A stretch of DNA of 5,300 nt, from positions 1 to 5,300 of the forward strand of contig CAMWLH010000177.1 in the NCBI GenBank assembly GCA_947175045.1, written 5' to 3'. How positions within the stretch are numbered: position 1 is the first letter of the stretch; every line of letters starts with the position of its first letter. This DNA is from an uncultured Clostridia bacterium (lineage in GTDB: Bacteria; Bacillota; Clostridia; Oscillospirales; Ruminococcaceae). The notes under the pieces are model-generated. The model was given only the letters and a program-made list of their open reading frames with translations, made no database searches and was not told the DNA's origin. Below are positions 1-5,300 of this stretch, in pieces. Made by a program: the position numbers and the translations under genes.

Positions 1-1585
1 TCTTCTTCGCGCGCTGACGTCCGCGAACGCTGGAGATCACATATATACCCGCCAGCAGGAGAATTATGATGATCGCAAAGAGCGTGAAGTTCTCTCTGAT
101 GAACGCCATTCTCCAGCCCTTAAAGGCTTCGTTGTATCCGCTTCTGGAGTTGTAGTAGAAGTAATCCATCGCCGTTTCAAAGTCGTTCTGATTGAGGTAG
201 GCGTTTCCAAGACCGATATACGCCAGCCAGTAGTTGGAGTCGCGGCGGCGAACCTCGTTCCAAGGCTCGACCGAAGCCTCATATTTACCGGTGTTGAAAA
301 GCGTTATCGCCTCGTGAACGATGGAACCGAACTCCGTGCGTCCGAACACCGTTACGCTGTTTTTACGTCCGTCAAGAACGAAAACGTTGTTTCCGAGGCT
401 CTCTACCGCGTTGACCGTGGTGAACGTACCCTTCTGGGTGCCCGTTCCGCCGAAGATGAACAGCAGGTCGCACTCGTCGCTGTACTGGAATATACGTCCC
501 GTTTCCAGATCGAGCAGATTTATTACGCCGTTATCACCGATATCAACGTCGGTGATACGCGAGGAATAAGTTCTTCCCCTGTAATACTTGGTGAGGAAAT
601 CGCCGAAGGTATAATCGTCATAGCCAAGGTTGACGAAAATATTCGTACCCGCGGAATTGAGCTTCTTAAGAATATCGGTATCCGAGTTTTTGGTCTCGGT
701 TACGGTGTAGATGAAGTTATCTTCATCGATATCGAAGTTGGATATCTCCACGGGAACGTTTCGTCTCATTCTCATGATCTGCTCGCGGTTGAAAATGAGC
801 TTCCAGAAAGCGTTCATGAGAACCTCGCCGGTTCTCTCAACGCGGTTCGCGCCGAAGTAGCCGTTAAAATCGCCCTCGCGTGCGAACACGATAGCGCCTC
901 TTGTCGTGGAGTCTATAACCACATAAACGTTTTTTGCCGCGTCCACAAGCACCTTTGAGGGGTTGAAGGTCTGAGTCTGGTCGAAAACCTCTTCCTCGGG
1001 GCGGGTATATACCGCAACGACTCTGCCGTAGCCTATTCCGTCGGAATCGGTCTCCGCGTAAAAGGCAACCACTCTCTCATTCTCGTTGTCCGCGACGTAG
1101 ATCATATCGTCGTCGTCAACGAAAACTCCCGTCGGACCCTTAAAGTAAACGCTGGTCTCCTTGTCGAACCTTGACTGGTCAAGCTCTCCCGAGCTTACCT
1201 TATTCTCTTTTCTCCTGAGCCATTCGCCCTGCTCGGAGAAATCAAGATACTCTATCGAAGTTATAAGATTGAACTTGCTGTCGGTTTTTATTATACGCCC
1301 TTTCATAGTTGAATCGAGCGTGCCTGAGTAAGCAGTGTCCGCTATATAGATCTCTTCGCTTTCCGAAACGAACATATCCGACGGCGTGTTTAGGTCGCCG
1401 CAGCCGATGTCCTTACCCGTTACGACCTTTTCCACAACGTAGCCGTTCTGCGAGGGAATGGGATCGCCGTACCAGTCGTAGTTGTAGCCGTCATAAGGCT
1501 CATCAGCGGCAACGCTTGTGCAGAGCATAGCCGCCGCCATAATGGCGGAAACCGCGCAAGCAGCGATGCGTTTGATTGATGGCAC
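1..1585 (-). CDS. Secreted, membrane-anchored NHL-repeat beta-propeller/TPR protein, 3' end outside window
   Basis: One uninterrupted frame of 528 codons runs from a GTG at 1585 to the window edge without a stop. Residues 1-27 look like a Sec signal peptide: Lys5-Arg6, an Ala-rich hydrophobic core, and an SVA-A cleavage site near 26/27. The Cys at 22 has no lipobox. About six NHL-like blades follow (roughly 67-110, 148-195, 207-245, 279-318, 342-381, 388-417), with signatures such as PSDMFV..IYIADT and PTGVFVD..IYVADN. A helical insertion (about 246-280) separates blades 3 and 4. Residues 424-490 resemble TPR helices (GKYEASVEPW, LAYIGLGNAYLNQNDFETAM). A transmembrane helix at 501-520 is followed by RGRQRAKK, placing propeller and TPR outside the cell. 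From memory of similar clostridial and Paenibacillus proteins, a Yip1-like multi-pass domain may follow; this is unseen. It lies 99 nt after the second permease, probably in the same operon. The function is not known, and enzymatic activity is not indicated. Confidence 0.85.
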   Translation of the reverse strand, partial: MPSIKRIAACAVSAIMAAAMLCTSVAADEPYDGYNYDWYGDPIPSQNGYVVEKVVTGKDIGCGDLNTPSDMFVSESEEIYIADTAYSGTLDSTMKGRIIKTDSKFNLITSIEYLDFSEQGEWLRRKENKVSSGELDQSRFDKETSVYFKGPTGVFVDDDDMIYVADNENERVVAFYAETDSDGIGYGRVVAVYTRPEEEVFDQTQTFNPSKVLVDAAKNVYVVIDSTTRGAIVFAREGDFNGYFGANRVERTGEVLMNAFWKLIFNREQIMRMRRNVPVEISNFDIDEDNFIYTVTETKNSDTDILKKLNSAGTNIFVNLGYDDYTFGDFLTKYYRGRTYSSRITDVDIGDNGVINLLDLETGRIFQYSDECDLLFIFGGTGTQKGTFTTVNAVESLGNNVFVLDGRKNSVTVFGRTEFGSIVHEAITLFNTGKYEASVEPWNEVRRRDSNYWLAYIGLGNAYLNQNDFETAMDYFYYNSRSGYNEAFKGWRMAFIRENFTLFAIIIILLLAGIYVISSVRGRQRAKK

Positions 1586-1684
1586 TGTAATCATCCTTTC
1601 GTTATGTATTTTTTCCATGATCCCGCCGAGAGCGCTTGGGATATGCCCCGCCGCGCTCCGTCCGCGGGCTTCGCGTTTTTCGGA
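1586..1684 (-). other. Intercistronic gap between permease 2 and the NHL/TPR gene, with an imperfect GC-rich hairpin
   Basis: This 99-nt stretch is the longest gap in the window. On the minus-strand transcript, GGAGCGC (1659-1653) can pair with GCGCTCT (1635-1629), six Watson-Crick pairs plus one G-U. A further GGG/CCC pairing is possible inside the loop. No U-tract follows, so it does not look like an intrinsic terminator. The region is GC-rich and such pairing can arise by chance. No convincing -35/-10 promoter was seen, so read-through from the permease gene is the simplest reading. Confidence 0.35.
1594..1599 (-). promoter_or_regulatory. RBS that decides the GTG start of the NHL/TPR gene
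   Basis: The minus strand reads AAAGGA here, followed by 8 nt and then GTG at 1585-1583. This spacing is ideal for a Shine-Dalgarno site. Two in-frame ATG codons lie further upstream. The one at 1594-1592 overlaps the AAAGGA itself. The one at 1618-1616 has only a weak GGCGGG upstream. The GTG start also gives a compact signal peptide with Lys-Arg close to the N-terminus. Confidence 0.65.
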
Positions 1685-2545
1685 TCAGTCCTTAAGTCCC
1701 GAGTGAGCCATCGTTTCAACAACGTTGCTCTGGAGGATAAGGAACAGTATCATTGGCGGCAGCATCAGTACAACGACCGTCGCCGACGACACGCCCGTTC
1801 TGGCGATACCCGAAGCCGCGATCTGCTGCATAACGATAGGAATTGGCTTCAACTGCTCGCTGTATACGAATAGGTAGCCCGTGATCTGCCATGCGCCCTG
1901 GAACGCGAATATCATCAGCGTGAGCCACGCGGGCTTTACGTTGGGCATTACTATCTGCCAGCATATTCTCATATGGCTTGCGCCGTCCAGCTTTGCCGCT
2001 TCGATCATACTCTCGGGGATCTGACCCATGAACTGACGCATCAGGAACAGACCCATTGCCGTTGCGATATAAGGAAGCGTTATTGCAAAGTAGGTATCGA
2101 TCATGCCCAGCACTGCCATAACGATGTACTGAACGATATAGGTTACCGAGGAGGTAAACAGCAGCGCAATCTCTATGATCTTGTTCATAGCCTTGACGCC
2201 GGGCGCCTTTACCTTAGCCAGCACATAAGCCGCCGAAGAGGACAGCAGAAGCTGTGCCACCGTAACTACAACGGAAACAAGCACCGAGTTGAAAACGTAT
2301 CTTGAGAAAGGAACGTCCAGTGCGCCCGCCACCTTAAGCATATCCTCGAAGTTCAGCGTGGTGGGGTTCTGTACATAGAGCTTGGGCGGGAACACGAACA
2401 GCTCCTCTACCGGCTTTATGGACTGGATAAACGAGAAATAGATAGGGAACAGCATGAACAGACCGACGAGCACCAGCAGTATAAAAATCGCTATATCGCC
2501 GCCGCGGGAACCGCCCCACTTTTTTCTTTTCTTAATTAAGCGCAT
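1685..2545 (-). CDS. Carbohydrate ABC transporter permease, MalG/UgpE type (CUT1 family)
   Basis: This 286-residue inner-membrane protein has the usual length for the MalG-like partner of a sugar importer. Six hydrophobic segments are visible, roughly at 17-40, 84-108, 122-148, 151-171, 206-226 and 255-275. The cytoplasmic EAA loop that docks onto the ATPase is intact at about 182-204: EAAKLDGA, with the conserved Gly188 and then MPNVKP. It is preceded by the typical MRQFMGQIPES. The C-terminus (ETMAHSGLKD) also matches the family's usual ending. The ATG start is supported by AAGGAGG 8 nt upstream. The gene begins 13 nt after the MalF-type permease, so the two are probably translationally coupled and form a heterodimeric channel. 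The substrate cannot be read from the sequence; a sugar or oligosaccharide is expected from the family. Confidence 0.95.
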   Translation of the reverse strand: MRLIKKRKKWGGSRGGDIAIFILLVLVGLFMLFPIYFSFIQSIKPVEELFVFPPKLYVQNPTTLNFEDMLKVAGALDVPFSRYVFNSVLVSVVVTVAQLLLSSSAAYVLAKVKAPGVKAMNKIIEIALLFTSSVTYIVQYIVMAVLGMIDTYFAITLPYIATAMGLFLMRQFMGQIPESMIEAAKLDGASHMRICWQIVMPNVKPAWLTLMIFAFQGAWQITGYLFVYSEQLKPIPIVMQQIAASGIARTGVSSATVVVLMLPPMILFLILQSNVVETMAHSGLKD

Positions 2546-2553
2546 CTCCTATC

Positions 2554-2560
2554 CCTCCTT
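2554..2560 (-). promoter_or_regulatory. RBS of permease 2, overlapping the stop codon of permease 1
   Basis: The minus strand reads TAAGGAGG, in which the TAA stop of permease 1 (2561-2559) shares bases with the AAGGAGG Shine-Dalgarno site. The ATG follows after 8 nt. A ribosome finishing the first permease would sit on the start signal of the second, which favours coupled, near-equal synthesis of the two channel subunits. A second purine run (AGGAG) directly abuts the ATG and is too close to act as the main site. Confidence 0.85.
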
Positions 2561-3497
2561 ATGTATCCAGAATTCCGCTCATTGCTTTGCGGATAACGTT
2601 ATTTACGAGAAGCATCACGAGGAACAGCACGAAGCATATCGCGCAGGCATAACCCATCTCATATCTGATGGAGCCGTAGTCGAAAGCGTGCGTCATGATG
2701 GTGTGCGCCGCGTAATCGGTCGAGGGGAACGCGGTCAGGAAACGACCAATATCACCCGCCGTAAAAGAGGAGGTGATCTGCATTACCGCCGCGAACAGAA
2801 GCTGCGGTCCCATTGATGGAACTGTGATGTAGATGAGCTCCTGGAAACGGTTCTTGATACCCTCGATAGCGCCCGCCTCGTAGCCGGACTTGTCGATACC
2901 CTGAAGACCCGCTCTCAGCGCAAGGAAGCCCGCGCCGAGCGCCATCCACATCTGCACGATGATAACGCACATGAGGATATACCGTGAGTCGGTCAGCCAC
3001 TGCTGAGCGCCCTTGATAATTCCGAGGTTCAGCAGCACGGAGTTAAGGAAGCCGTAGGTATCGCCCGAGAATATGAGCTGCCATGTGGCGTAGATGTTAC
3101 CCGCCAGCGTCGGCGCGTAGAAGACGTAGGTGAACACGGTTTTCAGCGGACCGGGCATCTCATTTATCAGCCATGCGAGCAGGAAGCAGAGGATATAGCT
3201 CACAGGACCCGTGATTATCGCGAACACCAGCGTATTCTGGATAGCGATAAGGAAAACGTCATCCGCCAGGAACAGGGTATAAAAGTTGCTCAGCCCCGTC
3301 CACTGGGGGAATTGTACCATGTTAAAATTCGTGAAGCCGATAGGGAGCGAGATCAAAACCGGAATCCCCGTAAAGACCACGAACAGTATGAAGAATGGGA
3401 GCGCTAAGACATAGGCGCTGCCGTTCTTTTTCATTTCACGCATCGTATAGCGAAACTTGCTGTCTTCGATATACTGCGATTTTTCTTTACCGAACAA
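2559..3497 (-). CDS. Carbohydrate ABC transporter permease, MalF/UgpA type (CUT1 family)
   Basis: This 312-residue inner-membrane protein is the first channel subunit. The N-terminal 27 residues are charged and cytoplasmic. Hydrophobic segments follow at roughly 28-52, 83-110, 120-142, 172-192, 229-247 and 281-302, giving the usual six. The ATPase-docking EAA loop lies at about 207-231 and reads EAGAIEGI, then TVPSMGP. It keeps the Glu, the conserved Gly213 and the Pro, but has Gly209 where most members have the second Ala. LRAGLQGIDKSGY just before it is typical of the family. The start is TTG at 3497-3495, chosen because AGGAGG lies 7 nt upstream and the next in-frame ATG (residue 19) would remove much of the N-terminus and has no better site. 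It sits 54 nt after the binding-protein gene. The transported compound is probably a sugar, but this is not shown by the sequence. Confidence 0.94.
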   Translation of the reverse strand: MFGKEKSQYIEDSKFRYTMREMKKNGSAYVLALPFFILFVVFTGIPVLISLPIGFTNFNMVQFPQWTGLSNFYTLFLADDVFLIAIQNTLVFAIITGPVSYILCFLLAWLINEMPGPLKTVFTYVFYAPTLAGNIYATWQLIFSGDTYGFLNSVLLNLGIIKGAQQWLTDSRYILMCVIIVQMWMALGAGFLALRAGLQGIDKSGYEAGAIEGIKNRFQELIYITVPSMGPQLLFAAVMQITSSFTAGDIGRFLTAFPSTDYAAHTIMTHAFDYGSIRYEMGYACAICFVLFLVMLLVNNVIRKAMSGILDT

Positions 3498-3504
3498 ACT
3501 GATT

Positions 3505-3510
3505 CCTCCT
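3505..3510 (-). promoter_or_regulatory. RBS that decides the TTG start of permease 1
   Basis: The minus strand carries a consensus AGGAGG followed by 7 nt (AATCAGT) and the TTG codon at 3497. No ATG or GTG lies at a workable distance from this site. The strong Shine-Dalgarno sequence paired with a weak start codon is the reason TTG is called here. Confidence 0.8.
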
Positions 3511-3521
3511 AATATTTATTC

Positions 3522-3538
3522 GGAGAGCGTGGCTCTCC
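3522..3538 (-). other. Intercistronic hairpin after the solute-binding protein gene
   Basis: On the minus-strand transcript GGAGAGC (3538-3532) pairs perfectly with GCTCTCC (3528-3522) across a 3-nt loop, a 7-bp stem. It begins 13 nt past the TAA of the binding-protein gene and ends 11 nt before the RBS of permease 1. The downstream bases (GAATAAATATT) are A/T-rich but have no U-run, so it is not a classical intrinsic terminator. By analogy with the malE-malF gap of enteric bacteria, it may protect the 3' end of the binding-protein message and so raise its level over the permeases. That role is inferred. Confidence 0.6.
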
Positions 3539-3551
3539 CGCCTTGCAGTCG

Positions 3552-5300
3552 TTACTCCTCCGTATAGAAGCCAAGCTCCGTCAGCTTTCTTACGATCTCG
3601 TTGTTTATATCTCTGTTGTAGGAAGCAAGCTGGAGTCTGGGGTCTCTCTGATTGTTTACGACCGCTCTGAAAGCGTTGTAAACGTTACGGGTCACCGCAT
3701 AGGAAGCGGGGATTATCGGAACCTCGCGCAGATTTGCCATCTGGTCGGCGATCTTGTTGTACTCCGCCGTTGACCAGTTCATCTTTTCGAGCGCTTCAAG
3801 GTTAGCTGTCGCGTAGCGTCCCATCGGGCCCATAATAGCCTCGATAGTTCTGCCGTATTCGACCTGAATGTCCGTGGAGGTGAACCACTTGATGAAATCC
3901 CATGCCGCCTCGGGGTTGGTGCAGCTCTTGAATATTACCGCGCCGGAAGAACCGGAGTTGGAGGTATAGTCAAGTATCCGATTGCCGTTCTCGTCCGTTC
4001 TGTAAGAGCCTGGAACGTGAGTGAAGTCCCACAGACCCTTGATCTCGGGCGCCGCAACGGTAAGCTGCGTATAGAAGGTCGCGTAGTTCTGGATAAGGAT
4101 AGGCATCTCGCCTGTTCTGAAACGTGAGAAACCGTCATAGGTCTGCTCAAAATCGTAAATGGTGTAGAACTTTGTCCACTGTGTGAACGCCTCGACCGCC
4201 GCCTCGGTGTCAAAGGTGGTCGCGGTGTAGTTGTCGTTGTAGAAGCTCTGTCCCGTCTGAAGCATCAGCAGAACAAAGGTATTGCCCGCGTCGAATACCT
4301 GCGAGGAAATGTTGGAGGGCAATATCAGACCAACTTCGAGATATTTTCTCTGGAGGTCGGGCAGCATGTCTATCAGCGCGTCCCAGCTCTCGGGCGGCTC
4401 ATCATAGCCGAGCTCCTCGAGAACGTCGGTGCGGTAGAACATCATCGGGAAGTTCTCGTCCAGCGGCAGCGCGTAGGTTCCGCCGTTAAACTCATACAGC
4501 GTCATTACATCGGGAGAGAACCGCTGAGCGACGGTGTTGAAGTCGGGGTTTGCGGAAAGCTCCACAAGCAGACCTCTTGAAGCGCATACAACGGGGAAGT
4601 CGCCGCCGCTGAACAGTGCCACCTCGGGTCCCTTGCCCGCGAGTGTTGCCTCAAGTATCGCGCCCTGTACCAGGCTTATGGAAGCCTGCGTGCTGTGGTC
4701 GGGGTTGTACTGGTTAGCAACCAGCTCGCTTACTACGGTAGCCTGGTCGCGTCCGAGGGATACCCAGACGTTGAGCGCCTGCGTGGTGCTCTCGGAGATC
4801 GAGGTGTAGTCCTCGAAGAAGGAGCCTATAAAGCCCTCAAATCCGAAAGCGAAAGCCTTGAAGAAGTTGCTCTTGTTGTCCTTGAATTTATCGTGAACAG
4901 TCTTTACTTCGATGTAATCGATCTCCAGCGGCTGATCACGGTAGTCGCGCATCCACGCGGAAACCGCTGTGATCTGGTCGCGGATACTGTCGATCATGGT
5001 CGGGATATCGTCAGGCTCGTCGATAGCGAGCTGGAGAATGATCGCCATTGTCTGGAGCGCCGCAGCCTCGGAGCCCTGCCCTGTCAGAGACTCGATACTT
5101 GCTTTCTCGGCGTAGAGCTGATCAACGGTGCTCTGGAATACGTCCAGCAACTCGGGTATCTGTACATCGAGATAATAGTCGTTGTACTCGTCGGGGCTGG
5201 GACCCGTGATCATCAGTATACGTCTGCGGTAGTAGTTCATGGTGTACACGAGGTCGTCAAGTCGCTGAATGACATCGAAGATATCGACGGGGAAAGCATC
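3552..5300 (-). CDS. Extracellular solute-binding protein of a carbohydrate ABC importer, N-terminus outside window
   Basis: The frame is open from the window edge to TAA at 3554-3552, giving 582 visible residues. The GTG at 5249 is not taken as the start: the frame continues 17 codons upstream to the edge without a stop, and no Shine-Dalgarno site or signal peptide is found there. The true start, with the expected signal peptide or lipobox, lies beyond 5300. Visible residues 1 to about 170 are rich in helix-forming sequence and charged residues, and look like an extension before the binding fold. The binding-protein core starts near visible residue 175 (ALNVWVSLGRDQAT, about 4780). Family-type features follow: ATLAGKGPEVAL, GGTYALPLDENFPMMFYRTDVLEELG, PESWDALIDMLPDLQ, FRTGEMPILI and a late AAWDFIKWFTS. 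The role is extracellular capture of a sugar and delivery to the two permeases encoded next. The ligand is unknown. At well over 580 residues it is larger than ordinary binding proteins of about 400-450. Confidence 0.92.
   Translation of the reverse strand, partial: DAFPVDIFDVIQRLDDLVYTMNYYRRRILMITGPSPDEYNDYYLDVQIPELLDVFQSTVDQLYAEKASIESLTGQGSEAAALQTMAIILQLAIDEPDDIPTMIDSIRDQITAVSAWMRDYRDQPLEIDYIEVKTVHDKFKDNKSNFFKAFAFGFEGFIGSFFEDYTSISESTTQALNVWVSLGRDQATVVSELVANQYNPDHSTQASISLVQGAILEATLAGKGPEVALFSGGDFPVVCASRGLLVELSANPDFNTVAQRFSPDVMTLYEFNGGTYALPLDENFPMMFYRTDVLEELGYDEPPESWDALIDMLPDLQRKYLEVGLILPSNISSQVFDAGNTFVLLMLQTGQSFYNDNYTATTFDTEAAVEAFTQWTKFYTIYDFEQTYDGFSRFRTGEMPILIQNYATFYTQLTVAAPEIKGLWDFTHVPGSYRTDENGNRILDYTSNSGSSGAVIFKSCTNPEAAWDFIKWFTSTDIQVEYGRTIEAIMGPMGRYATANLEALEKMNWSTAEYNKIADQMANLREVPIIPASYAVTRNVYNAFRAVVNNQRDPRLQLASYNRDINNEIVRKLTELGFYTEE

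Noticed and set aside
64..282. A 72-codon minus-strand open frame inside the NHL/TPR gene.
   Set aside because: It is in another frame of the TPR/transmembrane-coding part, and its translation is Thr/Arg/Ser-rich without any motif.
314..958. A 214-codon open frame on the plus strand.
   Set aside because: It lies wholly antisense to the NHL/TPR gene, whose frame is unbroken and has recognisable repeats. The plus-strand translation shows no domain or low-complexity pattern that I recognise and no clear ribosome binding site; it is a by-product of codon bias on the coding strand.
1517..1525. Lipoprotein signal in the NHL/TPR protein (Cys22).
   Set aside because: The residues before the Cys are Ala-Met-Leu, which do not match the [LVI][ASTVI][GAS]C lipobox; an ordinary SVA-A type cleavage site lies just after it.
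3522..3538. Intrinsic terminator after the solute-binding protein gene.
   Set aside because: The stem is short and is followed by GAATAAATATT with no run of U residues, and the RBS of the next gene lies just beyond; operon read-through fits better.
5247..5249. GTG as the start of the solute-binding protein, giving 565 residues.
   Set aside because: The frame continues upstream to the window edge with no stop, no Shine-Dalgarno site precedes the GTG, and the resulting N-terminus (MYTMNYYRRR) is not a signal peptide, which an extracellular binding protein requires.

Overview
The window looks like part of a low-copy sugar-uptake operon from a Gram-positive anaerobe of the Clostridia, with Oscillospiraceae/Ruminococcus-type as the best guess. 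Support for this is the moderate GC, strong AGGAGG-type ribosome binding sites, a TTG start and a GTG start, a CUT1-type carbohydrate ABC importer, and a Sec signal peptide on a membrane-anchored protein. The organism is an inference; no rRNA or other marker gene is present.

All four genes lie on the minus strand, so transcription runs from position 5300 toward position 1. In order they are: (1) a large extracellular solute-binding protein (5300 to 3552) whose N-terminus lies outside the window; (2) a 54-nt gap with a tight 7-bp hairpin and a perfect RBS; (3) a MalF/UgpA-type permease (3497 to 2559) starting with TTG; (4) a 13-nt gap in which the stop codon touches the next RBS; (5) a MalG/UgpE-type permease (2545 to 1685); (6) a 99-nt GC-rich gap; (7) a secreted, membrane-anchored beta-propeller (NHL-repeat) plus TPR protein (1585 to 1), which runs off the window after its first transmembrane segment. 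No promoter, terminator, RNA gene, mobile element or CRISPR array could be supported.

The solute-binding protein should capture a carbohydrate, probably an oligosaccharide, outside the cell. The two permeases form the membrane channel. No ATPase is encoded in the window; many Firmicutes CUT1 importers borrow a shared MsmX/MsiK-type ATPase encoded elsewhere. The propeller/TPR protein is the least ordinary part: it is predicted to sit outside the membrane next to the importer, and its job is unknown. An accessory role in substrate handling, sensing or complex assembly is an inference from position only.
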